DNA of 56,908 nt from Darksidea phi (GCA_030770425.1 JASJFT010000264.1:1-56908), one strand, 5' to 3'; counted from the first letter of the stretch, positions 13,545 through 27,675 are shown. The notes: a model not told the origin generated them from the letters alone. Made by a program: numbers and translations.

Positions 13545-14084
13545 AGCTAATATAAGTAATACTATTCTATTTAAATAATATTAGAGAGTTAGAGAATTAG
13601 AAGCTTATCTTAAGTAAATTACTTCTAAAAATTAAATACTCTCTAGGTCTTAATAAATATAACTATATTTAATTCTAACTATAGATATATATAAGATAAA
13701 TCCTAGATAAGAAGCTTATAGATTCTACTATAATATACTTACTAGTAATAGATTTAATACTAGAACGTATTTTATATATATAAGAAACTTTATTATAAAC
13801 TATATAGGTATATAGCCTATATAGAGTTAATATTACGTTCTCTATTAACGACGAGTAGAGCCCCTTCTAAAGAGGGCCTAGATTTTATCTAGAAATATTA
13901 GTAATAGTCTAACGTTATAAGTAATAAATAACGAAAGTTAGTATTAAATACTTATAATCTTAAAGCGAAACTAGCTTAGAAGCCTCTTATCTAGAATAAA
14001 AATTATATAATATTAGTTATTTTTTATATATATTAATTTAATATTAATAGATTTATCTAAAAGGAACTATAATTATAACTAGCT

Positions 14085-15960
14085 AATTAAGTACTCTAGT
14101 AGTAAATTAAAAGTAGAACCTACTAATTTATCTAGGTACCCCCTAGAAAAATCTCTTTATATAGCTTTACTAAAAGAGTATTTATTATTTTTAACTCTTT
14201 CTAAATCTATTTAAACTTCTTATTAAAAGAGTCTAATCTCTCGAGTATTTTTTTTAGAGAGTTATCTTTACGGGCGGTATATATAGATTTCTTAGAACTA
14301 ATTAATAATAAACTATCTATTAGAGCTTTAAATTATTCTTACTTTATAAAAACGGTCTCTAGTATTTTATCTATTAGTATCTTCTTATTATTATCGCGAT
14401 AGATTTTTATAATTATAATATTAATACTCTTTTATTCTATTACCCGTTGTAGTTTAGATATAATTAATAGCTATAGATCTAAACTATTCTATTCTATAAA
14501 ATACTATAACTTAGGGTCTCTTTTATATTCTATCTTTAAGTTTAGATTATAAGTTTTATACTTAGATATAGCTATATTTCGGAGACTAAGAAATAAGCTT
14601 TAATTCTTAAAGATCTACTCTCTTCTTATTCTAGACGACCTTAGTTTTAATATATTAGATTAACTAATATAGCTCTTAAATTTAAATATTTTATACTCCG
14701 ATACCGATTAGATTATAAATATAGGGTTTTCTAGTTTTATCTTAACTATAGCTTTATAGCTTCTATTATATAGTATATACCTTATTATTTAATACCCTAT
14801 TATAGTAAGTCTAGTAGTTTAAGACTAATTAGTTATTAACTTCGATCTTTTATCTTCTATAGTACTAGTTACCTCTAGTTTAGCTTTACTATCTTTAATA
14901 TTAGACCCCTTAGCTTCTATAGTATTAAGTACGCCTAGTTTAGCCTTATTATCTTTAATATTAGACTTCTTAGCTTTCGTAATACTAGATACGCCTAATT
15001 TAGCCTTATTATCTTTAATATTAGACCCTTTAACTTCCGTAGTACTAAATACGCCCGACTTTATAATATTATTAATTTTATTATTATTTATATTAACTTT
15101 ATTACTATCTCTATCTAACGTAAATTTAGCTTTATTATTTTTATTCTCTAATTCGCTATCTTTATAGTCTTTACTATCTTCTTTAATATTATTATCGTCT
15201 ATATCTATTAGATTACTATTAGGATATAAAAAACTACTTAAATTAGAAATAACTTCTTTAAGATCTAGTATAACCCTAATATTATTTAGTTCTAAAGAGA
15301 TATCTTAATATAAGTTTTCTTTAGTATACTTTAAGACTTACTCTTTATAGCTTCCTTCGCTTAAGGGTAATTATAATTATCTAGGTAGAGTAAAAGTAAA
15401 AGCCTCTAATATACTAATAGTACTTTATTAAACTTTATAAAATCTTTTAATCTAAGAACTTTAAAAAGAAATTTCTTATCTATCTAAAGTATTCTTATAA
15501 TCTCTTATTCTTATTCTTCTATCTACGTAAGACTACCCCCTTCTAATATATTAGAAATATTACCTTACCCTTCTTATAACTACTTATCTTTTTTATTATT
15601 CTTTATAGTTATAGTATTAGGGGTACTATTTTCTATTTTCTTCTTCTACTTTATAGCTTATCTACTCTCTTCTATACCTTAGGACTATTCGTTATTATCT
15701 TTACTTTATATAGCCTCTCTTTCCTAATTAGCTTTATTTCTAGTATTATTAGGCTCTATACTCGGCTTAGATATTAGTAAACTATTTCGTTACTCTATTT
15801 AAAGAGAAGTAAGAGTAGTAATAGCTATATCTATATTATCTATAGTATAATAAGCTAATAATATTCTATACGAAAATAGTATATTATCTATACTTTTATA
15901 ATCTTTATTAGTTATAAAAGTAGATATACTAATATTAGATTATTATAAATAGAATATTTA
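14085..15960 (-). pseudogene. Decayed gene with 20-residue tandem repeats and C-terminal coiled coil
   Basis: Read from about 15960 down to 14085, the minus strand gives roughly 620 codons of clearly protein-like sequence, with stops (TAA/TAG) almost only where Gln or Trp would fit. The N-terminal part is hydrophilic and rich in Asn, Lys, Ser and Glu. One probable frame change lies near 15430-15480. An Asp/Asn/Lys-rich segment (about 15100-15250) is open for more than 60 codons. Then come three 20-residue repeats with the core SNIKDNKAKLGV (14861-15040). The last 130 codons are helical (LKKILERLDSFNKKF) and end near FLGG. One CAA Gln codon survives, at the residual TpG at 14448. I recognise no family. 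It faces away from the gene at 16224 across about 260 bp, suggesting one element with two divergent genes. Confidence 0.6.
14861..15056 (-). repeat. 60-bp in-frame tandem repeat
   Basis: Three full 60-bp units (14861-14920, 14921-14980, 14981-15040) and part of a fourth follow each other; the left neighbour also resembles a partial unit. Sixty bases equal 20 codons, and all units are in the same minus-strand frame, encoding variants of SNIKDNKAKLGV plus a variable linker. Differences are mainly C/T and G/A. Confidence 0.85.
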
Positions 15961-16223
15961 AAATAAAACTTATCTAACTTTTATAAATAGACGGAGCTTT
16001 ATAAATAGATTAAATCTACTTTTATAAATAGACGAAAACTAGTTTAATATATAAACTAGTTCTATATCTTTAGTTTAGAAGAGATACTTAAACTATCTCT
16101 ACTAGTATATTATAGTAATTTTTTATAAGCTAAGTATAACTAAACCTAAATATAGAATCCTCTAAGTTATAGCTTATATAAGAATTCCTTAAAGTAGACC
16201 TTAATTACTATAGTAAACTATAT
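15961..16223. promoter_or_regulatory. Centre between two divergent decayed genes
   Basis: This gap separates the inferred N-termini of the minus-strand gene (14085-15960) and the plus-strand gene (from 16224). It holds three copies of a tataaatagac/t-like motif (near 15982, 16000 and 16022) and a perfect palindrome with 9-bp arms, aactagttt at 16037-16045 and aaactagtt at 16053-16061, with a 7-base loop. Such motifs could be relics of a bidirectional promoter or a protein-binding site, but RIP has changed the original bases and no function can be shown. Confidence 0.35.
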
Positions 16224-17655
16224 CTTAAGAATAAAGAATATTAGGCCTTCTATATTAAGGTACTTTATCTAAAAGTAATACTTATTTCTTAAATCGACTA
16301 GAGTACTAGCGACCTTTATAAGATATTTATTAAGATCTATAAAATAAACGATCTTAGTTACTATTTAGAAAAGAAGAAGAGGAAGAAGTATATTAATTCT
16401 ACTTATTAATAAGAAGCTTTTCGAATATTAAATAGTAATAATTAAATTTATCTCCTTTAAGAGATATACTATCGCCGGCCTCTCTACTATAAAATAGAAA
16501 ATCTTATAGTACTTATTTAAGAGGAGGAATTTTAAATAGATATATTTATTAAATTACTCGATAATAATTAACGTAGCTAGTTATTAGAAAATAGTAGTAA
16601 AGTAATAAAAAAACTACTAGACGTAATTATTAAAGTATAGATTAACTAGAGCTAGTTAAAAGGATATACTTATATAGTAATTCCTACTTTTTTAAAGACT
16701 CTTAGAGATTCTAGATAGTCTTATATTATTTACTAAAAGAATTAGAATATTATCTTTAAAGAGTATAATACTATAAGAGTAAAGTATAATTTATATACTT
16801 ATTATAACTAGTATTTTAAAAGAACTAAAGGAAAGGAATATCTATATAAGGCGATAATTAATAGATAGATAGGTAGAATATATTATAGGAATCTATTTAT
16901 AATATACTATTTTCTATAAATACTAGTAAAGTAAGTTATATATTTTATTACTATTTTAAATATATATATAGAGTTAAACGTTAGATTAAAATATTAAGTA
17001 TAAAAAAAAGTAAAAAAGCCGTATAATAGATATAGAACTCGAATCGTTATTAAGCTAAGCCCTATATAACTTAAAATACTAAGAAGATACTAGCCGCTAG
17101 AGCTATAAAGCCCTAGAAGGGTAAAGAATAGTTATTCTAGATATTCCGTTACTACTACTTTTTTAATATAGAGATTCTAGGTTAAAAATAGAACGAGACC
17201 TAAACTAAAACGCGATATATAGTATACTAAAAATAAATTCTATTTATTAATACTAAGTAGTCTCTTTTAGACCTAAGGTAATAACTTTAATTAAAGATAT
17301 AAATAAAAGTACTTTAGTTAAAATACTTTATATTATAGATATAAGGTAATCTTCGAGTTATTATTCTTAAATAGATTATTATTAATCTTATCCGAATATA
17401 TAACTAGTTTATCTTTAGCAATTATAAGGTAATTAATATTATTCTACCTTATTATAAATAAGAATATACTCGAAGTTAAGCCTTAGAGCCTAACTAAAAT
17501 ACTTAGAAGTTATTATAAATCTTATATCTACTATTATACGTAAATCTATATAATACTACTACCCCTATTAATACTTATAATTAAAGCTATTTTTAATTCC
17601 GGCTAGTATAGAATAATCCTACCCTTCCTATATAATATTATATAGGGGGGGAGGT
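16224..17655 (+). pseudogene. Decayed gene, unknown family, divergent partner
   Basis: One frame (codons starting at 16224) can be followed for about 475 codons to the G-rich tract at 17645 without a frameshift. It reads as a basic, helical protein: KIYKINDLSYYLEKKKRKK, LLENSSKVIKKLLDVIIKV, IPTFLKTLRDSR, FKEYNTIRVKYN. The second half has Arg-rich segments (RRYTPLE-like at 17080, RPKLKRDI near 17200) and SEYITSLSLAIIR near 17400, where a GCA codon survives at 17419. Remaining stops are TAA/TAG. I recognise no domain. Together with the divergent gene to its left it may form one multi-gene mobile element, or two unrelated insertions. Confidence 0.55.
17645..17654 (+). other. G-rich tract, possible polypurine tract
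   Basis: Seven G followed by AGG stand out in DNA where G runs are rare. LTR retrotransposons carry a purine tract just before the 3' LTR. Here the next recognisable repeat (family A) starts 60 bases further, so the link is weak. Confidence 0.25.
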
Positions 17656-17715
17656 TAGACTTTTTATATTTATCTCTATAATAGACTTATTAGAAGGGAC
17701 CTTAAAATAATAATT

Positions 17716-17874
17716 TATTAGACTAGCTTATATACTAGATTAAGTTATATAATTACTTTTAGCTACTATACCTTATTCTATATAAGCTACTCTTATATAG
17801 AGCTTTTATAATTAACTATAGTTCTTACTTCTTTTTCTTATAGTAATTTACTATAATAACTTACTATAATATAA
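17716..17874 (+). repeat. Repeat family A, copy 1 (LTR-like)
   Basis: This copy begins tattagactagcttatata, which before RIP could have been TGTTAGAC..., a common LTR start. Its body matches the reverse complement of 35570-35717 almost base for base around the segment gagcttttataattaacta, and more loosely the copies at 41751 and 50100. It is probably a solo LTR or an LTR of an element whose body has decayed beyond recognition. Confidence 0.6.
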
Positions 17875-20800
17875 TTAGACGTTAATATAAAATACTAGAT
17901 TATATTAAACTATTTAATTTAAATAAAGAAAGAGATAGTAAGAGGTACTAGAAGTATAGGGAAAAAAATACTATCTAAAGAGTAAGTATTATTATTAGAA
18001 AGGCTTATATTTAATAAAGTTAACTAGCTTAGAAAGAATCTAGTACTTATATTACGAGTACTATTAGGAAGTTCTAAGATAATTACTATAGAATAAAGAG
18101 GTTATATATTATAAGATAGAGTTCGTAATTTATTTTAGAAAATAGATATTAAAATCTTAAAGCTTAAACTAGTATTAGTAATAATAACCGAAATTATAAT
18201 CTTAATTCGAACTATAGTAATAATAAGCTAAATATTACCTTCTATTAAAATTAAGGAATTTATTATATTATAAGCGAAGGCTAGCTAAAAGCTTAAAAGT
18301 AGTAATAATAAAAGAGAATATATAGTTCTAGGTAAATAAATAGAATATTAATAGTAATAGAATACTCTTATATATAATAAAGGTCGAATAAGAGTATTAC
18401 TAGGACTATAATTAGGAGGGTATTTTCTTTAAATAGAATACCCATTTCTAGGTAGTTCTATAATTAGAGAAGAGAAATATATATATAGGGCTAGAAAGCT
18501 ATTTAAAATACTTTAACTATAATATACTTTTATATTCTAATAATCTAAAAAGGGTTAGTAAACGGCCGAACCGATAGAGGGAATATAAAGGTAGTAGTAG
18601 AAAGGGTAATTCCTATATATATTAAGTCTATTAAGGCCTTATATTAAACTTTTAAAAGATCTTTAGCTCCTTTATCTTAGCCTAGAGGTTATATAGAATA
18701 GTTAGATAAGCTTTATATATTATTAAGAAAACTAAAATATAATAATTTCTACTTACTATAGACTAAGACTATTATTAATATTATAATTAGAATAAATATA
18801 ACTTCGTAGGGTAGAACTTAAAAATTAGAAAAATTATATTCTATTTATAGGAGCTTTATAATTATACTTTAGTTCTAGAATCGACGCTATTTCCTTAGCT
18901 AAAATAAGCCTTTATAAGGTCGCTTCTACTTTTTATAATCTTCTCTTCTAAAAGGAGTATTAAGTCTCTATATAGCTACTAGACTCTTTACTATAAATAG
19001 AAAGCTATTAATATTATAAGCTCTATTTCTATCTTAAAGTAGGGATATTATAAATAAGCTACTTATCTCTACCTTAACTTTTATTCGAAAATTTCTATTA
19101 TTACTAAAATAAGACGTACTATTAATTATTTTTATAGCTAACTAACTATTTATAAAAAATCTAGCTACGATATTTAAAAGACTAGAAAATAGAGCTTTAT
19201 AGTTAGCTTTATATTATTAGATCGAGTAAGAAATATATTCTATAGCTATATACTTCCTATCCTATTTCTCTAGAGTAGAGTCTAATTTAAAATAGAATAA
19301 GAAAGTAATTAAATAATATACTATATTATTAATATCTATAGATAACTTTAGATTACTTTAAACTTTTAATATAAGGTTTAATATACTTTCTATATCGTCT
19401 AGTCTTAGCTTAGTAGTCTTAAATCGAACGTTTAATTAGTAAACCTTATAGAATATCTATACTAGTTATCTAACCGTTTTATATATATATCTTATTAGTT
19501 TCTCTTATATTCTCTTAAGAAGAAGGTAGTAGCCGTACTAGAATATTCTATTTTTCTAAATATTATAATAGTTCTTAGTAGTTATATTATAATTCTATCG
19601 TTCTAGCTTACCTATATCTAATAAGATAATAAAATCTAGTTTCTTTATAAGTAGAAATATTACTATAATCTTTAAGAGTACCTAAATTACGGGATTATTC
19701 TTAAAAGTTCTAATATCTTAAAATATACTAACTCTCCTAATATATCTTAAGGGGAAGAACCTAGATATTATTAGTAGTAAAAAGAAAACGAGATAGATAG
19801 AAGTACTTTAGTACGATAAAGATAAATCTAGTACTAGTTATATATTAATATACTACTTACTTTTAAGTTAAGAGTATATTATATTTTCTAAAGAGGGATA
19901 TTACTATATCTATCTTATAGCTTTATAACTACGTACTTTAAGAAAGAGTTAGAAAAAATTATATAGAAAGTATTAGAGAGCTATCTTCTTTACTATTCTA
20001 TTTACTAATTCTATTATAATTAGTAAAAAACTAATACGATAAATACTTACTAATTATAGTAATAGGTAGTCTAATCTTTATATCTATTAATATTATATAT
20101 AAGTAATTAAGAATACTTTTATTTTTACTTTAAGTCTTAAGTATTTTATTTATATTACTAGCGGAGTATAGGCTATTAGTAAGATAGAATAGTATATACT
20201 CGACTACTCGAGAGATAAAAGAAAGAAAAGAGAAAAAGTAATACTTAAATATATAGTCTATTATTTCTATAAATATCTTAATTAATTTATCGAGTAGTCG
20301 TCCTAGAATAAAATATTTAATAGCTATAATTATATTTTATAAAAGTTAATATAACTTATATATATATAATACCTTCTAAACTTATCTATACTAATATCGA
20401 ACCTAACTATAATATATCTTTAAAGTAGAACTTAATCTAATCTATTCTAGATTAATTTTATTATAACTAAGGATATAATATCTTATATATCTTTTTTATT
20501 AATATATAAAACGCCTATATCTATAGTTAAAAGATAGGTTCTTATAATAATACCCTTTAGTACTACTTTACTATAGAGGAAATAATAATAAATATTAAAT
20601 ATCTAAGGGTTCTCTTTACTATATCTTTTAAATAAAATAATATAGTTTTTATAAAGATAATACCTATATAGTAAGCTATACTATAGACGTCTACGTAAAT
20701 AATAAAGATAAGTATTACTACTTTAAAAGTAGAACTATCTTCCTATAAAGTTAGTAAATATATTCCTATAAATCTTAACTACCGATAACGGGTTATTAGT

Positions 20801-23800
20801 AGTTAACTACTTAAAATAGTAGCTAAAGCTATCTTATACTAAGGAAATAAAGCCGCTTTATAGTATAAAATTCTCCAATTTCTTAAATACTATTACCCGA
20901 TAGTTAGTAACGAGAAAATCCTTATATAAGATATTAAAGATTATCTATAGTATAAATTCTTTTCTAAAGTTAGTATAGATATATATATTAAAATATTAAT
21001 ATATACTATATACTCCCGGTAGATAGTTATTTAGAAATAGGATTAATATTATTATTAGAGCTATAAATTTAATTAGCTAATTAGACGAGTTAATATACTA
21101 TAAAAAATTAGATAAATACTCTTATAAAGCTAGTATAACTAGATTATATACTCTTAATACTTATATAATATTAAACGGTATACTAGAGGATTAAGAAAAA
21201 TACCTACTTATACTCTAGAGAAAGGTAGTAAGATAGATAATAAAGAATAGTATTTAAGTTTTTTCTCTTTTCTTTTATAGATCGTCTAATCTTATTATAA
21301 TATACTCCTTTATAGACCTATACTATAACTAATTTAAGATAAATTTATAAGAAGGAAGATTAATTATATTAATAGTTAAGAATTATTTATATATATCCTT
21401 ACTTATCTTCTTCTATAATATTTATAGGAAAGTTTAGATATTATTAAATATTATATTCTCTACTATTATAATAACACCGGATAGTATACTTCTTAGTAGA
21501 GTAGATAAATACTCTCTTTTTAGTTATAAAGCTAAGTAGTATATAGTTTAATAAAGCCCGTCTAGATTTATAGAGAAAAAGTAAAAAACTTCTATAAATA
21601 AAAATAGTAGGTATATATAGATATTATTTAACTACTATAAGTATAGGTATTAGAGCGAGTATTTAATTACCTTATAATATTTATAGTTTTCTACCTCTTA
21701 TCTAGTAAGACCGTAAGATATATCTTCTTTAGTAAGAAATATTAGATAGTTATTAAAGGTACTAGTTAGATTAATATATAGATATATCTCTCCTAGACCT
21801 TACTTATTTATAAATTTCTAAGATCTTTTTAAGCTAAATAGTACTTAGAGTATTACTAATTTTTCTTTATTTCTAAGAAGTATAAAAAGACTTAGATATT
21901 ATATATTTAGATAGAAAATATACTTTATTAGCGTTTAAAGCCTATCGAATTTAAAGAATACGTAGTTTTTTCTTTTTAATTAGAGATTAAGCTATTAGTT
22001 ATAATAATAACGCTTTATAGTTAGATAATATTAATAGTAAATATATACTTACTTTATATTAATATATAATTAGAACTAAAACTAGATTCGAGTAAAATAA
22101 ATATAGAAGTCTATAATTAGAACTATCTATATTTAGATAAAATTAATATTAGATAATACTACTTTATTTAATTTAGATATTTATAGGATATATATTTAGT
22201 TAAATAAATTTTCTAGTTTAAAGTAAGTTAGTTATCTATAGTAAATAAGGCCTAATATTACTTTTTCTAGTAAATTATAGAAGTAAAGATTTTAAAGTAC
22301 TTCTTTAATTATCGAAGTCGAATAATAGAGTATACCCTATATAATAATACTCGATCGTACTATTATTAGAAAAGTTAGAATCTAAAACCTCTTATTTACT
22401 TAAAATACCTTAAGTAGAATTTAAATAGTAATACTAAAAAAATATTATAATTTCTAGTATTCTTAAAGTAAGGTAAGTAAGACTTAGTATCTAGGGTTTT
22501 TATAAAAATTTATAACTACTACGTTAAGAATAGATATTATTTAAGTATAGGTTTATATTATAGCTTAATCTCTAAACTAGTAGAAAGACTTAAGTTATTT
22601 AATAATATACTATTTACCTTTAACTAACTATCTCCTATCTTAGAAGAGCTATTAGAAATAAGATATTTAATAAAGCCGTACTTAGAGTATAGTTTATTAC
22701 TAAATAACTCTCTAGTTTAGAAATAATAAAACTAGTATTTATTACTATATAACTATTATACTAATATATATAATAAGATAATACTTTATAAAGTATTATT
22801 AAATAAGTATAGTATAAGCCTTATAAAGTCTATTTAAAAAAAAAAATACTTATACCTAATCTAGCTATTTATTATAGAATATTAATAATAATCTTTTATT
22901 CCTAATCGATAATATTATAAATAATATTCGGCCTAGTAATTATAGATACTTCGAGACTATCTTAGACTATATCTAAGATAGGGTTCTTAACTTAGGAACT
23001 AATAATTATTATTAGATTTAATAAGAGCTAGTTTAGTAGAAGATATATATACTCGATATTATAGTAGAACTATTAATAAATCTTTTAGTAAAGGATAGAC
23101 TTCTTTATTAATCTTAAAAATATTTATTTATTCTAAAGTATAATAATAATATTCTAAGACTAAATCTTCGTATAGATATTTATTCTTTCTTTTACTTTTA
23201 AAATTAATAGCTATAGATTCTATTTAAAGGTATAGAGCGACTATAGAGATATACTCTAAGTAGACTTAATTAAAATCCTAATATAAAGTTATTCCTTCTT
23301 AAATATAAGTACTCCCTAAACCTCTATCTAGGTAACTAATATTAACTCTAGAATATAAGATTAGACCTTCTTATTATTAATAAGGATAATAATATCGCCT
23401 ATTTATCCTATAGGTCGAAAATCTCGTTCCGAATTTTTTATACTCGTAGTAAAGATATTATTAAAAATATAATTCTCTATTTAACCTAATAACTAGAGGC
23501 TAATATAGTAATATAACTTTATACTTCTAAATAATATTTTAATCTCGTTTATAATATATTCTTAATCTTTTTAAAGATAAAAATAATATTAGTTATTATC
23601 TAATATTAGTAGTCGAAGAATACCTAGACTTTCTACCTTAGTACTATAAAATCTATTAATTAGTTTAATACTAGATATAATAAGCTTTTTATTTACGACT
23701 TCGCTTAGTTCTACTTCCCTATTAATAATATAATTAAGCTCCTATAAGGTAGAGCTACTAGTACTTCCTATCTATTAGATAATATCTTATAGAATAGAAG

Positions 23801-24616
23801 ATATAGTAAGAAGCGTACCTATATCTATAGTATTAATTATTTTAATTATTATTATAGCTAAAGGAACCTATTCTAAAGACGAAATAGTAAAAGGTTTATT
23901 AATTAATAGTAAGAGTATTAGGTTAAGTAGTCTATTATAATAATAAAGTAAAAGGGTTAAGAAAGCTAGGCTTTACTCTTCCTATAAGGATTATATACTA
24001 TTAAACTCGAAGCTACTATAAGGTATATAATTAAGTAAGTATTAGTAGGACTATAGAATAGTCTTTAGTATTCTAAATATTTCGAAGAAGTATAATATTA
24101 GTACGTTATAATTTATATCTAAAATATAGTAGTCTTTAGAAGCTATCTTAGCTATATAGTATCCTATAAGGTATTTTATAAATTAATAATATAGAAGCGA
24201 TTTATATAAAGTTAGACGTTATATATTAAAAGTAAATAGTACTAAAGTATTTATTACTAAATCTCTTAGGAAAAATAATATAATAATAATACGAGTATAA
24301 CTCTAAGTAAGTAATAAATAAATAGTTTATAAACTAAGTTTCGTTAATAGAAGTATAACCTAGGATATTAGCTATACTTAGAAAGTATATTCTTTTATTT
24401 TACTAGTATTTCTAGTCCTATAAATATAAATATATAGACGATTAAACTAATATTACTATCTAGTAGTATTATAATTACTAGATCCTTTATAATATCTTTT
24501 TTAACTACTAGTTTAGCCTTATTAATCTATATAGCGATCTATAACTAGTACCTATAGATTATATTATAGAATAGACTATAGCTAATTCGAAATATAATCT
24601 CTAAGTTAATAGTAGA
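17875..24616. other. Decayed DNA, little recognised
   Basis: AT-rich RIP-mutated sequence. The only motif noted is ggtattagagc at about 21636-21648, which would be GGTATCAGAGC before RIP, the sequence complementary to the 3' end of initiator tRNA-Met used as a primer site by many copia elements; no LTR end could be confirmed beside it. Residual CpA are at 18443, 20876 and 21475. Confidence 0.4.
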
Positions 24617-25570
24617 CCTTTTAAATTAAAGATAAAATAGATAATAGGAATTATACTTAGTATTAAAGTTAATTAGGTAGACGGTAGATCTAATTAGTAC
24701 TTTTAGTAATAGTAGTAAGATTATATTAAAGATAGAAAGAATATAATTAATAGATATCTTATAAGACTTATTAAGAAAATAGTTATAATAAAATTATATA
24801 TACTAGATAAAGTTATACGAGTATTAAATACTACTATTTCTTAGTATTTATTATAGTAATTAAAAGATATTACTTATTATAGTATATATATTAAGCTTTT
24901 AGATAAGAAAGTTCTTATACTACTTCTTAATTAAATATACTACTTATATTAAAATACTAAGCTCCTACTTATAATACGACTAGTAATAGGAATAAATTAG
25001 ATTAATTTTATATTTATACTAGGTATATACTTAATAAGTACTATAAAAATTTACTAAAGACTCGAATATTTTTAATTTAAGATACTACTTATAAGAATAA
25101 GTTAGATTATCTTTTATTCTATATAATATTTACCTAAAGAGTTTTTAGAAGTTTAGTAAATAGTATTATTTAAAAGAGCTATATTTTTAGAGACGAGCTA
25201 GTAGATAATAAAGTCTTTTTAAAAGTAATAGTAGTAGGTTTATATAATATTAATAAGTATTATTAGAAATTTAATATATATTATATTAATAATTATAAAT
25301 ATATATACTAATATAAACCGCTAGAAATAATTCTAAAATACGAAGAAGTTAGTATAGTAAAGAAAATTAGTTCTAGGATTTATATATTACGCGAAGGCGA
25401 TTAAGTAGAATAGAACTATTAGTATAATAGTTATAGGCTTTATAAGAAGTACTATAAAGAGAAGGAAATATACTATACTTTATAATATATATATAAAAAA
25501 TCGAATCTTAATTAGAATATATTTATTATAAATATTATTAAAAGGGAGATATTTCTAATTCGTCTTCTAA
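24617..25570 (+). pseudogene. Decayed coding frame, unknown family
   Basis: About 315 codons in one frame read as protein-like sequence with TAA/TAG stops only. Clear stretches include IKDRKNIINRYLIRLIKK, IKLLDKKVLILLLN and LPKEFLEV near 25130, and near 25370-25480 KLVLGFIYYAKAIK and STIKRRKYTILYN. Many Ile codons (ATA) are probably former Thr or Met. The end (KGRYF) precedes an abrupt change in composition. No known motif was found, so it is only called a former coding region, probably of a transposable element. Confidence 0.4.
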
Positions 25571-26669
25571 ACTACTTAACTAATATTAATATAATATCTT
25601 TAATATATATAAAAACTATAGTCTTCTCTATATTAAAGTCTTTAGATCTATTATTTAGTAGTAGAGTTAGAATCTTAGATATAGGTAGCTTAGACTATCT
25701 TACTATCTAGTTTACTATAAAGTAAGGCTTTAGGGTAATAGTCTTCTCTTAATTAAAGATAAAAAGAGTAGACGCTTTAATATTTAGAGCTATAGAGTTC
25801 TATATTATTAAAATATTTCTAGAGTTAAATATTAGTAAACCCTTAGATATCTTACTTATTATAGCTAGCTATTAGTTAGGTAGTATAGTCTTTCCTATTA
25901 AATTATATTAATACTAATATTCTACTATAGATTAGTAATATCTACCTAACCTAATAGCTCTAAGTAGTAGGATTATTTTCCTAAGTATCTTATATAATAA
26001 TATTTAGATATTAGTACTATTACTCGTTATATAAAATCTTTATATTTAAGGCTTAATAATTACTTTATAGTAATATACTATAGAAATATTATAATTTACT
26101 TTAGAAAATAATATACGATCTTAAGTAGATTTATTACTACTTACTATAGATAATATTAATAAAGTAATAGAGCTAATAAAGTAAGAACTAATTAGATATC
26201 GTATAGTATTTACTCTAGTTATCTATAACTAAAAGTTACTTATCTATCTAAACTCCTAGTTAATATCTATAGAATTATTCTTATTTAATAGTAGTAGAGT
26301 AATATATAGTCGCCGCGCCTTAAACGTAGGGATTAGAATACTAGAAATATAAGAATAAACCTATTCTTATCTAATCTACGTAGCCCTAAACTAGCTTTTC
26401 TAAATATTATTAAATACTATATTTATAGTAAAATAGTTCTTATTTTAATATACTACTAGTTTCTTAAATTTCTATATAGTAAAGATAATTATATTAGTAT
26501 AATATATCTTAGAAATACTAAAGAATATATATAGTTATATACTAGTTATATAGTTCTTATATTCTATTTTATAAATTTCTTTAATACTTAAATTACCTAT
26601 AATTTAAAAGTTTTAATAGTAATATAGTAAGCCGAGATTAATTACTATAAGGGTATATTCTATTATCTA

Positions 26670-27006
26670 ATCTCTAAAATAATAGAGTAGGCTTTAAGGA
26701 TTTTATTCGTTAATAAAATCGATATATTAGACTAGAGCCTAGTTTTAAATCTATCTTTATAGATATACTTTCTTTCTTTAGTTCCTCTATAGCTATATTA
26801 ACGACCTTAGTATAACGAAGTCGTCGAATCTACTATTATTATTACTTTAGACTAGTTCTATATATAGTTACTTTAGTAATAAGTATTAAAACTTTTTAAA
26901 TAGTATTACCTATCTTTTATATATAAATATATCGTCTATAATAAATATAGATAATCTTAGGAATATTATCTATAACTTAGAAGTAGTAAACTAGGTTCTT
27001 CTCTAT
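26670..27006 (-). pseudogene. Weak decayed frame, unknown product
   Basis: About 110 minus-strand codons read as protein-like, with the stretch VVNIAIEELKKESISIKIDL near 26770-26810 free of stops. Other frames of the same DNA also look partly open, so the support is limited. No family is recognised. Confidence 0.22.
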
Positions 27007-27283
27007 AATAATAATAGATATATATAAGAAATATAGAAATTAGTATCTTTTCTATAACTATAGATATTACTATCTATATATAGATACTTAGCGAGTATTT
27101 TACTATAACTATCTAGTTTAATAAAGCCTTCTATATTATACTATTTACTATCGCTACTATACTTAAAATTAAATTTTACCTCTTCTTATTAAAGATATAG
27201 GAATTAATTTACTATAAAGCTAGACTCTAATCCTAAATAAGAAAAGTAGGGATATACTACTAGTAGGACGTTATAATAAAGTA

Positions 27284-27317
27284 TAATTATATAATTATAT
27301 AATTATATAATTATATA
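27284..27317. repeat. 8-bp microsatellite
   Basis: About four copies of aattatat in a row. Confidence 0.8.
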
Positions 27318-27555
27318 GTAAGGATTAGAGGTATAACGCTATAGTAGCTAAATATAGTAAATAAGCTCTATTTTAAGTATAATATATATACTAATATAAG
27401 GTTTATTCTATTATATCGGAATATTATATTTTAACGTAAGATTTCTAGCGCTTAGAAAGATATAAGTAGTATAAAATATATAAAATTATTCGTATAACCT
27501 ATTAAGTAGTCTAATTAATATAGTTTTATCTACTATTAGATAAAGTTACCGTACG

Positions 27556-27675
27556 GTATAGTACTAAAAATTTATAGATATATTCTTTATAGTATAACTA
27601 CTATTATATATATTACTATATAGTATAATTTTAGAAATTTATAAATATATTCTTTATAGAAAAATATAACTACTA
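27556..27675. repeat. Imperfect tandem duplication of about 60 bp
   Basis: Two adjacent segments share aatttataga/aatatattctttatag and the following ataactacta, starting near 27556 and 27621. They differ by transitions and small indels. Confidence 0.6.

Noticed and set aside
21636..21648. ggtattagagc as a primer-binding site of a second copia element.
   Set aside because: No LTR end or partner LTR could be matched beside it, so it is only mentioned.
26925..26945. Minus-strand FIIDDIF, resembling the YxDD motif of a reverse transcriptase.
   Set aside because: The flanking codons in that frame do not look like a polymerase, and an overlapping frame gives a more protein-like reading (VVNIAIEELKKES).
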